12,602 nucleotides of DNA, taken from NCBI GenBank assembly GCA_040905245.1, contig JBBDRX010000006.1:1-12602 (forward strand). Reading direction: 5' to 3'. The stretch comes from JBBDRX01 sp040905245. Its GTDB lineage: Bacteria > Bacteroidota > Rhodothermia > Balneolales > Balneolaceae. This document shows, piece by piece, positions 1 through 6,947 of the stretch. The translations under genes were made by a program, and so were the position numbers. Below the pieces are notes generated by a model. The model had not been told where the DNA came from. It worked only from the letters and a program-made list of their open reading frames with translations, and did not search any database. Numbering within the stretch: the stretch's first letter is position 1; the number at the start of each line of letters is the position of its first letter.

Positions 1-152
1 AAGATTTGGCAAAAATATTAGGTTCAAAATCACGGGCTAGTGAAATCCTATCGGGCAAACGTTCTCTTTCTCTTCGACAAATTAAACTGCTGTATAGAAA
101 GCTTGGGATTCCTGCTGAAATCCTGATTCAGGAGCCGGAACCAGTCACATAA
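1..152 (+). CDS. HigA-like helix-turn-helix antitoxin, C-terminal fragment
   Basis: The open frame enters from the left edge (first whole codon at position 3) and stops at TAA 150-152, giving 49 residues. The visible part begins DLAKILGSKSRASEILSGKR and continues through a second helix region ending GIPAEILIQEPEPVT. Leu-Ala-x-x-Leu-Gly followed by Ser-Arg-x-Ser-Glu-Ile-Leu-Ser-Gly-Lys-Arg is the helix-turn-helix signature of HigA/YgjM-type antitoxins, which repress their own operon and bind the HigB ribonuclease. The toxin gene and the antitoxin N-terminus would lie to the left, outside the window. A lone XRE-family regulator is the alternative, but the SEILSGKRSLS stretch is very HigA-like. 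It lies on the same strand as the yefM-yoeB pair and ends 95 bp before it. Confidence 0.8.
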   Translation, partial: DLAKILGSKSRASEILSGKRSLSLRQIKLLYRKLGIPAEILIQEPEPVT

Positions 153-185
153 CAGAATCCAAACCGCTATTACTCTTAATCAAAT

Positions 186-224
186 ACTTGATAATAAGTA
201 CGTAATAACGTACGTTTTATATAA
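186..224 (+). promoter_or_regulatory. Candidate promoter/operator of the yefM-yoeB module
   Basis: A perfect inverted repeat, GTACGT-AATA-ACGTAC, lies at 198-213. Its two GTAC cores (198-201 and 210-213) are 12 bp apart centre to centre. YefM-YoeB operators in E. coli are, as I recall, paired palindromes with TGTACA cores at that same spacing, so this is a good autoregulatory operator candidate. It sits between a possible -35 (TTGATA, 188-193) and an AT-rich TATATA (218-223). Those two are too far apart to be one classical promoter, so the exact promoter is not assigned. Confidence 0.5.
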
Positions 225-247
225 CGAACCATGAAATCTATCAAGCG

Positions 248-490
248 ATGAAGACATTAACTGCGACCCAAGCTCGGAAAGAAATTTACAGACTACTGGA
301 TGAGACTTCTGAAACTCATCAACCGATTCAAATTACCGGTAAAAGAACCAATGCGATTCTCATCAGCGAGAATGACTGGCGCTCGATTCAGGAAACACTT
401 TACCTGTCATCCATACCAGGTATGCAGGACTCTATTATTAAAGGGTTACAGACCCCTCTTGAAGAGACCGATGAAGAACTTGACTGGTGA
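248..490 (+). CDS. yefM: YefM/Phd-family antitoxin
   Basis: This 80-residue protein is the labile antitoxin of a type II toxin-antitoxin pair. It would neutralise the YoeB-type ribonuclease encoded next and repress the operon. Residues 1-50 match the YefM/Phd fold: an N-terminal ATQARKEI helix, the strand PIQITGKRTNAILIS, and the helix ENDWRSIQETLYLSS. These align with E. coli YefM around its ITRQNGEAAVLMS and SLEETAYLL stretches. The C-terminal acidic tail (LEETDEELDW) fits the disordered toxin-binding segment. The ATG at 248 has no obvious Shine-Dalgarno. It overlaps the stop of a seven-codon mini-ORF (231-251) in an ATGA. The stop TGA (488-490) overlaps the GTG start of the toxin gene, so the two are probably translationally coupled. 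Confidence 0.9.
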   Translation: MKTLTATQARKEIYRLLDETSETHQPIQITGKRTNAILISENDWRSIQETLYLSSIPGMQDSIIKGLQTPLEETDEELDW

Positions 491-753
491 GCACCTACAA
501 ACTCGTTTTCACAAAACAGGCAAAAAAAGACGCGAGAAAAGCTGCTTCTTCGGGGTTAAAGCCGATAATTGAGACGTTGCTGGACCTCTTGAAGGAGTCC
601 CCCTTTGAAGAGTATCCTCCTTATGAAAAGCTCGTCGGCAAGTTAGAAGGAGCGTATTCCCGGCGAATCAACATTCAACACCGATTGGTTTACCAGGTAC
701 TTGAGGAAGAGAAGATCGTTAAAGTGATTCGAATGTGGACTCACTACAATTAA
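487..753 (+). CDS. yoeB: YoeB/Txe-family toxin (ribosome-dependent mRNA interferase)
   Basis: This 88-residue protein has the RelE-superfamily fold of YoeB/Txe toxins, which cut mRNA in the ribosomal A site. The family signature is clear: SPFEEYPP (38-45), YEKLVGKLEGAYSRRI (46-61), QHRLVYQV (64-71) and a terminal WTHYN. Aligned to E. coli YoeB, the catalytic residues appear kept: Glu47 (Glu46), Arg66 (Arg65), His86 (His83) and Tyr87 (Tyr84). The toxin should therefore be active. The start is GTG at 487 inside the antitoxin stop (GTGA overlap). A weaker start downstream of the antitoxin is usual for such pairs. The TAA at 751-753 lies within the last codon of the convergent gene (stop 752-750), so no space exists for a private terminator. 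Confidence 0.92.
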   Translation: MSTYKLVFTKQAKKDARKAASSGLKPIIETLLDLLKESPFEEYPPYEKLVGKLEGAYSRRINIQHRLVYQVLEEEKIVKVIRMWTHYN

Positions 754-2198
754 TCCGGCATCTCTTCTTCCGAAGTCATGGTTTCCGGCAGTTGATAGAC
801 GCTCCCCTCCCAATCGGTAAAATAGAGTCTTGACGCGGATGGCATTCTGCCGTGGCCATCCGCCCAGAATCCAACAAATCCAGGATGGTGGTTCAGCGGC
901 TTTTTGACGTAACTGTGGTTGTATTCACTGTTTTGTGTCAGATCAGCGGTTACCTCCCAGCTGGCTCCGTGATCCCGGCTCACCCACTTCTGGATCTCCC
1001 CACCGGCATTCCAGGCCTGGGGGCCCTGCCCAGTCGGGGCAATGACCGTCCAGCTTCCGTCCTCTTCGACATAGATACTGCCGCTGTCATAATTGTTGTC
1101 GGAGGTCGTTAGGGCATTCAGCTCCCATGACGACCCGTTCCAGTAGGCCGTCTGCCAGGTTCGGGGATCATTTTGCGGCCCGGACTCCGACCCCCGGCTG
1201 GTCAGATACAGCAGAATCGGCCGGCCATCGTGATCAAACGCCATATCCTTGAGATAAACCAGCAGCCCCTCCCGCAGATAATTGTGTACCAGCGCCGGAG
1301 AATCTGAACCCGTCAACGGCGTCTCCGCTTCCATGCCATCTACAGTTCGCCAGGATTCCCCAACATCGTCTGTCTCCAGATAGTAGAGATTGGTCCGGTT
1401 GTTGGTTCCACTGGCCGAAGGGTCCGCACCAGCCTCTTCCGGGTTCTCCCAATTTCCGCCCGCCTCCGACGACGGGTGGTAGTTAAATGCCGTTCCCACC
1501 TTCGAGCCATTGGCCCAGCTGATCTGGTAATGCCCTTCGTCCATGGCCGCCAGCTGCTCCGGTTCGCTCCACTCCCGGCCGTCCGGACTCGTCGACCAGT
1601 AGAGGTTCCTGCCGCCAATGTAGCGTGTATGAAGGAACAGAAAGCCCTTGCCGGGGAGGTGCCAGGGCTGTGGGTAGGAGAAGTTGGTTTCGGAAATCAG
1701 CTCAAATCCGTCAATCGACCAGGGTTCATTGCTGCGATAGATGGTTGCCGGACGAATTTCGCCATGTGCACTGGCAAAGACCCAGATATGTCCGTCATCA
1801 TCCAGGCTGATCGCCGGATTGTCATGGGCATCTCCGGTATCACCGGCCGGGAAACCCACCGGCCTGGGCACCATTCCAGTCGTATGATCGTACCAGGATA
1901 CCATGCGGTACAGATGCTCACCATCGCCAGACACGCCCCCATAGGTAAAGTACGTACGATTCACTTCCTCCGCATGGATCGCCATCGGGCGGTGTTTTGC
2001 CGTGTAGGTACCCAGCCCGCCGCTATAATAGACATATCGGTATTCGTCCTCCGATTCCAGGTCGGCATACCAGATCCCCCGATAGCCGTCCAGCCGCTCG
2101 GCTTCAGTCATGGAACCGTTCTCTTCCTGCCCGCACTCTCCTGCCGAGCAGCTGCCAAACAACACAACACACAAACAAAGTACTGAAACCGGTTTCAT
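750..2198 (-). CDS. BNR-type beta-propeller lipoprotein, possible polysaccharide lyase
   Basis: This 482-residue protein has a lipoprotein signal (hydrophobic residues 4-14, then LFGSC with Cys17 as the lipidation site), so it should sit in the cell envelope. The body has repeated Asp-box/BNR-like blades: SLDDDGHIWVFASAH, STSPDGREWSEP, ETDDVGESWRTV, AFDHDGRPILLYL and SRDHGASWEV. Overall it matches the BNR_4 type of propeller, which covers sialidase-like and PL24/PL25-like proteins. His125 and His145 are 20 apart, and Tyr175 and Arg192 follow. This resembles, from memory, the catalytic His/His/Tyr/Arg set of ulvan lyases, so a polysaccharide lyase role is inferred, not shown. The ATG at 2198 has GGAG five bases upstream. 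The gene is separated by 326 bp from the pump operon and probably has its own promoter. Substrate is unknown. Confidence 0.75.
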   Translation of the reverse strand: MKPVSVLCLCVVLFGSCSAGECGQEENGSMTEAERLDGYRGIWYADLESEDEYRYVYYSGGLGTYTAKHRPMAIHAEEVNRTYFTYGGVSGDGEHLYRMVSWYDHTTGMVPRPVGFPAGDTGDAHDNPAISLDDDGHIWVFASAHGEIRPATIYRSNEPWSIDGFELISETNFSYPQPWHLPGKGFLFLHTRYIGGRNLYWSTSPDGREWSEPEQLAAMDEGHYQISWANGSKVGTAFNYHPSSEAGGNWENPEEAGADPSASGTNNRTNLYYLETDDVGESWRTVDGMEAETPLTGSDSPALVHNYLREGLLVYLKDMAFDHDGRPILLYLTSRGSESGPQNDPRTWQTAYWNGSSWELNALTTSDNNYDSGSIYVEEDGSWTVIAPTGQGPQAWNAGGEIQKWVSRDHGASWEVTADLTQNSEYNHSYVKKPLNHHPGFVGFWADGHGRMPSASRLYFTDWEGSVYQLPETMTSEEEMPD

Positions 2199-2270
2199 GG
2201 CATCTCCAATATTTTCGCTATTCTGTATGGTTCAAGCGAATATACACCCGTAAACCAACCCAAAAAAACT
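2199..2270. promoter_or_regulatory. Divergent intergenic region with imperfect 10-bp inverted repeat
   Basis: This 72-bp gap separates the BNR lipoprotein gene (minus) from a small membrane-protein gene (plus). Arms TATTTTCGCT (2210-2219) and AGCGAATATA (2235-2244) pair in 9 of 10 positions across a 15-bp spacer, a geometry suited to a dimeric regulator. On the minus strand TATATTCG (complement of 2237-2244) fits the Bacteroidota -7 consensus TAnnTTTG at all but one position. A TTTG occurs 16 bp upstream of it, shorter than the usual spacing. Promoter and operator calls are therefore tentative. Confidence 0.35.
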
Positions 2271-2429
2271 ATGGAATGGATGTTTGTCACCTACGGATTG
2301 ATTCTGTTCGTCCTCACGATCGTATGGATTATCCTCCCTTTTGCCGTCTTCGGTATCAACAAGCGGCTCGACAGAACCAACGACAAGCTCGACAAGCTCA
2401 TTTCGCTTCTGGAGAAGAAGAATGAGTGA
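2271..2429 (+). CDS. Small single-span membrane protein with coiled-coil tail
   Basis: ATG 2271 to TGA 2427-2429 encodes 52 residues. Residues 5-29 (FVTYGLILFVLTIVWIILPF and the following AVFGI) form one strong membrane helix. Residues 30-52 (NKRLDRTNDKLDKLISLLEK, then KNE) form a charged amphipathic helix with Leu/Ile at heptad-like spacing, probably on the cytoplasmic side given its Lys/Arg content. The WIILPFAVFG-to-coiled-coil layout resembles small uncharacterised membrane proteins found in many Gram-negative genomes, but I cannot name a family. Upstream is an A-rich stretch, no Shine-Dalgarno, as is common in Bacteroidota. It lies alone on the plus strand between two minus-strand genes. 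The regular hydrophobic-then-amphipathic pattern argues that it is real despite its length. An overlapping minus-strand frame (2528-2232) shows no such pattern. Confidence 0.6.
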   Translation: MEWMFVTYGLILFVLTIVWIILPFAVFGINKRLDRTNDKLDKLISLLEKKNE

Positions 2430-2524
2430 CCCCTTCTCTGAAATCTGAGGCAACTTGAGATTGCTCCTGCTCATTGCAAAAGAACGATCTGGAACAGAGC
2501 TTACGTAGATGGCTACAAAACCGG
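2430..2524. other. Short convergent gap, nothing assigned
   Basis: These 95 bp lie between the stop of the small membrane-protein gene and the stop of the minus-strand pump operon, where a bidirectional terminator would be expected. I see only four-base stems (GCAA/TTGC) without a T tract, so no intrinsic terminator is called. Confidence 0.4.
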
Positions 2525-3721
2525 TCAACTATCGCTAATCTCCACGCGGTATCGCACGATCGTTACACCCATCTCTTCCATGTCTCGAACATAGACCTTC
2601 CCGTTTCGGACAGCCATGATCTCACGCTGCCACGGCCAGTCGAACGATGCAATCCGGCGTCCTTCCTGGTCAATAACCCACCAGTTATAGATCTCGGGAT
2701 CTTCGGTAAATGTCGAAATCCACAACCGTCCTTCATCGTCCGCGACCATATATCGCATAGCCGGCCAGGTATCCGGAATTTGGTCATTATTCCTCAGAAG
2801 ATCCCGAATCTGTTCCGGACGATCCTCCGTAATGGTCCGGATGTCAGATTGGGTCAGCGGGATGTGTTGATACGGATAGTAGAACGCCTTTTTATACGAC
2901 CCTTCCTGATCATAAAAACGAATCAGAAAATCCCTCGACCATGCATGAACCAGCAAATCGTCTATTACGGACAGAACCAGAGTTCCCAGATATGGAGCCG
3001 TAGCAGCGGTCATTCCGCCATCGAATCGCTGAATGATTCTCTGTGTACTCTTGAACCGCAAGACCTGATGCTGCACGTAGCGCTCCTCCGATACACGGTA
3101 CACAGACAGCCAACTGTCCGGAGTTGCATTTTCATCTCTGTCCATGCCAAATGCGGGCATAAAAGTCACCCAGTAGTCCCCTCCAGGCTGTATCTGCGGT
3201 ATTGCAGGACGCCCTTCCGATGCCTCATCTTCAGACGTACTCACATCGATCCGGCGGAGATAGTCAAGACTGGAAAGGTCGTACAGGGAAACCATCTGCT
3301 GTCCAGTATCATAGACATGCAGATACCCGTTCGCTGCCTGAATATGGAACAGGTACTGAAATTCTCCCGGCCCCCCTCCGGATCCCCCAAGAGTCTTTAC
3401 ATGGCTCCCATCCGGCCCAAACACATGCACCTTCTGTTCTCTCGGATCACTCAGGTAGACCCGGTCCCGGTCATCAATAGCGACATCTCCAACAAAACTC
3501 ATGAATACCTCATCGCCATCCCCGAAGACGGCCTCTTCCACCAGCTCAAACTCTTTCTTGCTCTCTTCGTCCACCGTAATGACGGTGAGGTTCTCCAGTG
3601 ATGCAATCTCGTCCGGAATCTCCACCTCCTGCTCATCGGCACATCCAGCCAGGCCGATTATCATCAATAACGCCCAACCCCCGAGCCGGTTCAGCCCGAA
3701 TCCAATTCTACTGTCTCTCAT
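2525..3721 (-). CDS. Six-bladed beta-propeller lipoprotein coupled to the RND pump
   Basis: This 398-residue protein starts with a lipoprotein signal (hydrophobic 16-25, lipobox LAGC, Cys27) followed by an acidic tether. The mature part reads as a six-bladed NHL/YncE-like propeller. Blade one is around 76-110 (GDVAIDDRDRVYLSD, then VHVFGPDGSHVKTLG). The motif GGSGGGPGEF (112-121) is typical of Bacteroidota six-bladed propeller proteins. Further blades end at about 205-225, 245-280, 325-360 and 365-395. No catalytic motif is visible, so a binding, sensing or scaffold role in the periplasm is inferred. The ATG (3721-3719) overlaps the stop of RND permease 2 as ATGA and has GGAG six bases upstream. 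It is the last gene of the pump operon, so it is probably made together with the pump. It is a relative of the lipoprotein at 11314-12408. Confidence 0.82.
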   Translation of the reverse strand: MRDSRIGFGLNRLGGWALLMIIGLAGCADEQEVEIPDEIASLENLTVITVDEESKKEFELVEEAVFGDGDEVFMSFVGDVAIDDRDRVYLSDPREQKVHVFGPDGSHVKTLGGSGGGPGEFQYLFHIQAANGYLHVYDTGQQMVSLYDLSSLDYLRRIDVSTSEDEASEGRPAIPQIQPGGDYWVTFMPAFGMDRDENATPDSWLSVYRVSEERYVQHQVLRFKSTQRIIQRFDGGMTAATAPYLGTLVLSVIDDLLVHAWSRDFLIRFYDQEGSYKKAFYYPYQHIPLTQSDIRTITEDRPEQIRDLLRNNDQIPDTWPAMRYMVADDEGRLWISTFTEDPEIYNWWVIDQEGRRIASFDWPWQREIMAVRNGKVYVRDMEEMGVTIVRYRVEISDS

Positions 3722-6700
3722 GATATCTCCGTTCTTTCTATTTCTCGATTGACGACTGTTGTCTTCTCCCAGATTCCCATGAAAAGCATCAACAGGAACA
3801 GGCTGGTTCCAAGACCCCAGGCCACTACCACAGCCAGATCATTCCAGAATTCACTTGCTCCAATCCAGATCATCGGCAACAGCCCGCCGATGGTCGTAAA
3901 GGACGTGATCAGTACCGGCCGCATCTTGCTTCGATACACATTCACCCAACTCCGTATGCCGTGAATCCCGAGCGCGCGCATCCGCTGCTTTTCATGAACC
4001 AGCAGAATGGAGTTGTTTACCACCACTCCGATCGCAAGCAGGGTGCCGGCAATTGCCCCCTGGTCAAAATTGATATCGTGCCAGAGAGCGCCGGCCATGA
4101 CCCCGATGAGGCTGAGCGGCACAGCGAGAATGACCACCATCGGATCGAGCCAGCTCTCCAGCAACGCCGAAACAATCATCCAGACACTCAACACCGTCAG
4201 AAACATCAGCAGCAGGTAGTTTCGGGTCTGTTCTTCCTGCCCCCAGCTAAAGCCCTGGTTGCCAAACCTGATGGAGGCCCCGACCGGAACCGGAACCTGA
4301 TCCAGCACCGTCTCGATGGTATTTTGTGCCAGGCGATACGGCCCCAAAAAATCAACAAACAACATTCGCTGGTATGCCTGATCTTCCCGAATGATGCGAG
4401 GAAGCGTCTGTTCGCGGCTCAATGTAGCAATCTCGTCGAGCCTGAAGAGTATATTGCCGCTGCGGCGTACCTGTTCAAGCAGCTCCGATTCGTATCGGGA
4501 TTCCGACTGGCTCTGCCCCACCAGATAGTGCCGCTCTCCGGCCAGTTCCACCCGGCCGCGTGTATAGGTTGGCGAAACATCCAGCTGTATGGCATTCAAC
4601 ACCTTTTGCCGATCCAGATTCCGCATGGCCATATACTCCTGATCCAGATTCAGAACATACTGAAACAGCCGCTGGCCGCCCCATCCGGTTCCGTGGATGT
4701 CCACCTCCTGTACCCGCGGGTTTTGCTTCAGCCGATTCTGAATATCCCTTGCCAATAGCAGTAATTCCTCATAGGCGAATCCGCGCAGGTCGATGCGATG
4801 CCCACTGACTCCTCCTCCCAGCCCGGTATAGAAGCCATCGCCCAGTCCGGAAACTGAAATCCCCGAATTACCGGTTCTTGCCGCCAAAAACATCGCCTCG
4901 CCATAAAACCGGTAGGGTTCCGGCTCATAGAGATACTCCTCTTTCAGATAGAACTGCAATCGGGCTCCACTGTACTCGGATATCTCTGTCTCGTAATAGT
5001 CGAACGCGTCTGTGTAGGGAGCGGCGATCTGCTCAAACGTCGTTGCCATTTTGTCGATCTCTTCGATCGGGGTGCCCTGAGGCGTACGAATGTTGATAAG
5101 AATTCGCTGCTGTTGTTGTCTGCCCCAGGGGGTTCCAAAGTAGGTTTCGTTGAAAAACCGATAGGTTAATCCGCCGATCCACGGGTCAATATCGGCCCGG
5201 TTGTCAAAATAGACCCGCGAAAAACCGGGCCACTTTGTCTCTTCCCAGTCCGGCTCCCCGATGGCAAACAGCGGAAGGCCGATCAACGCGACAAGGCCGA
5301 TATAAAAGATCCAGCGGAATCGGTGACGCCAGTCGAAAAGCCGCAGCAAAAACCGGTTCAGGCCAATGCCATTGGGGCGGGCCTTTCGGGTTGAACCGGT
5401 TCGTTGCCCTTCGAATCGGGTGCTTCGGGATGAACCGGTTCCGGTGACGAGCCAGACAAGCGCATAGGGAATCCAGGTCAACGCGACAAAGACCGATGAC
5501 AGGAGCGTCAGGCTCAAGGCCACGGCCAGTGGAACCAGAAACAGTTGCAGCTCTTCCATGGCAAAGAAGAGGGGCAGAAAAATGCCGATGGTGGTCAATG
5601 TGCTTCCGAATACCGGAACCAGGGTATACGGCAGTTCCTTTCGAACATGGCCGAGACGCTGTTCGCGGCCGGTAGGCAACCCCGGATTCAGCTGTTCAAA
5701 GACCACAACGGCATTGTCGATAACCATGCCGAGCGCGACGGTCAGGCCGGCCAGCGTCAGGACGTTCATCGTATATCCAAGAAAAAAGAGAATGGAGATA
5801 CTCATCAAAAGGGAGAAAAGAATGCTTCCCAGGATCACGAAGGGTGCCCGAAGCCGGCGGATAAAGAGCAGCAGAATCACGAAGACCAGAAGCAAGCTAA
5901 AGACCGATTGCGCCTGCAAATCACGAAACTGGGCCCGCAGCTCCTCGGTGGTGTCCCGCTCGAGCTGCAGGCTGATGTCTTCCGGCAGCCCCTGTTCAAT
6001 TCTGGTGATCTCTTCCCGAATTGTTTGGGCCAGGCGAATGGCGTCCGAGCCACTTTCCCGCAAAAAACTCATCGAAAGTGCCGGTTTTCCGTTGAGGCGC
6101 TTGATCTGTTTGGCCGGAAGATCTTCGATCTGAACATCGGCCAGTTCTCCCAGACGAAGTTGGCGGTTGCTGCCGGGGATGGAAACTCTCATGTCACGAA
6201 CCGAGTCGAGAGAGTTGTAACGTGGTGGCACCAACAGGCTGTTACGGTTTCCATGTTGCTCCGTAAAACCGGCCGAATGCCAGCCAAGGCGAGCCTGAAC
6301 CTGATCCAGAATCGCTTCCGTATCCAACCCGTACCGTTCTGCCAGAATACTGTTGAACCGAATGACAAGCGCCGGATCCTCGCCACCGTGTATCTCAATT
6401 TCGTCCAGCCCTTCCAGGCCGAGCAACTGCAGCCGTATATTCTCTCTGGCAAACTGATAGAGCTCCCTGTTGGTACGGTCGCCACTGATCGACCAGGCCA
6501 TGAAGGTCTCCTGCTCCTCAAGCTCTTCCGGAATGGAGCGGTTGATGACCGGTTGTCGCACCTGGGGCGGGAGACTCTCGCGCAGCCCATACAGATACTC
6601 CTGCAACTCCAGTACCCGATATTCGACCGGGGTCTGCTTCTCGAATGTCACGGTGACCATGGACCGGCCCTCTTCCGATACGGAGCGGATCTGTTCTACG

Positions 6701-6933
6701 TTTCGGAGGCGAACCGCAGCCTGTTCCACCGGGCGGGTGATCTCCTGCTCCATCACTTCCGGGGAGGCGTTTGCCCAGTTATAGCTGACGGTTATCGAGG
6801 GAAGGTGCATCTCCGGAGCCATCTCCAGCGGAATATTCAACCAGGCGAACAGGCCGAATACCACAATGAGCATATAGCTCAGAGAGATGAAGTATCGTCT
6901 TCGGAAGATTTCGGTCATATCTGATCGGCTCAT
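3718..6933 (-). CDS. RND efflux permease, second permease of the operon
   Basis: This 1071-residue inner-membrane transporter has the RND layout: TM1 about 14-33, periplasmic loop 34-342, TM2-6 about 343-497, TM7 about 540-558, second loop 559-905 and TM8-12 about 906-1054. It should export a substrate by proton antiport. TM4 has GMVIDNAVVVFEQ with one acidic residue (Asp406) followed by Asn407, where AcrB has Asp407-Asp408. TM10 has VVNNSILLVHE, with Asn973 at the AcrB Lys940 position. The second loop is unusual. Nine tyrosines occur between 640 and 677, and a glycine-rich run lies at 697-711. The TM6-TM7 linker (498-540) is basic and carries a DNA-level repeat. The ATG at 6933 lacks a Shine-Dalgarno, and the ATG at 6918 is an alternative start. 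It is 14 bp after the adaptor stop. The substrate cannot be told. Confidence 0.88.
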   Translation of the reverse strand: MSRSDMTEIFRRRYFISLSYMLIVVFGLFAWLNIPLEMAPEMHLPSITVSYNWANASPEVMEQEITRPVEQAAVRLRNVEQIRSVSEEGRSMVTVTFEKQTPVEYRVLELQEYLYGLRESLPPQVRQPVINRSIPEELEEQETFMAWSISGDRTNRELYQFARENIRLQLLGLEGLDEIEIHGGEDPALVIRFNSILAERYGLDTEAILDQVQARLGWHSAGFTEQHGNRNSLLVPPRYNSLDSVRDMRVSIPGSNRQLRLGELADVQIEDLPAKQIKRLNGKPALSMSFLRESGSDAIRLAQTIREEITRIEQGLPEDISLQLERDTTEELRAQFRDLQAQSVFSLLLVFVILLLFIRRLRAPFVILGSILFSLLMSISILFFLGYTMNVLTLAGLTVALGMVIDNAVVVFEQLNPGLPTGREQRLGHVRKELPYTLVPVFGSTLTTIGIFLPLFFAMEELQLFLVPLAVALSLTLLSSVFVALTWIPYALVWLVTGTGSSRSTRFEGQRTGSTRKARPNGIGLNRFLLRLFDWRHRFRWIFYIGLVALIGLPLFAIGEPDWEETKWPGFSRVYFDNRADIDPWIGGLTYRFFNETYFGTPWGRQQQQRILINIRTPQGTPIEEIDKMATTFEQIAAPYTDAFDYYETEISEYSGARLQFYLKEEYLYEPEPYRFYGEAMFLAARTGNSGISVSGLGDGFYTGLGGGVSGHRIDLRGFAYEELLLLARDIQNRLKQNPRVQEVDIHGTGWGGQRLFQYVLNLDQEYMAMRNLDRQKVLNAIQLDVSPTYTRGRVELAGERHYLVGQSQSESRYESELLEQVRRSGNILFRLDEIATLSREQTLPRIIREDQAYQRMLFVDFLGPYRLAQNTIETVLDQVPVPVGASIRFGNQGFSWGQEEQTRNYLLLMFLTVLSVWMIVSALLESWLDPMVVILAVPLSLIGVMAGALWHDINFDQGAIAGTLLAIGVVVNNSILLVHEKQRMRALGIHGIRSWVNVYRSKMRPVLITSFTTIGGLLPMIWIGASEFWNDLAVVVAWGLGTSLFLLMLFMGIWEKTTVVNREIERTEIS
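5385..5441. repeat. Two copies of an 18-bp repeat with GAACCGGTTC palindrome, inside permease 2
   Basis: TTCGGGTTGAACCGGTTC (5385-5402) and TTCGGGATGAACCGGTTC (5424-5441) differ at one base and start 39 bp (13 codons) apart. A third AACCGGTTC lies at 5351-5359. They encode the cytoplasmic linker between TM6 and TM7, where TGSSRS and TGSTRK recur 13 residues apart. Either a small in-frame duplication or a protein-binding palindrome could explain this; the first is simpler. Confidence 0.5.
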
Positions 6934-6947
6934 TCAGGACACAGGCA

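Noticed and set aside
2430..2524. Small hairpins as an intrinsic terminator
   Set aside because: Stems are four pairs with loops of 7-11 bases and no T tract follows on either strand.
2232..2528. 98-codon open frame on the minus strand in the gap between the two lipoprotein genes
   Set aside because: It overlaps the plus-strand small membrane-protein frame, which has a coherent helix-coil design. The minus-strand translation shows no such pattern.
5545..6924. 459-codon open frame on the plus strand, antisense to RND permease 2
   Set aside because: It lies entirely within a gene with clear RND motifs, and its translation shows no domain or membrane pattern. Long antisense frames are expected from codon bias in the GC-richer pump genes. 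The same holds for frames at 1476-2186, 2474-3601 and 3961-4758.
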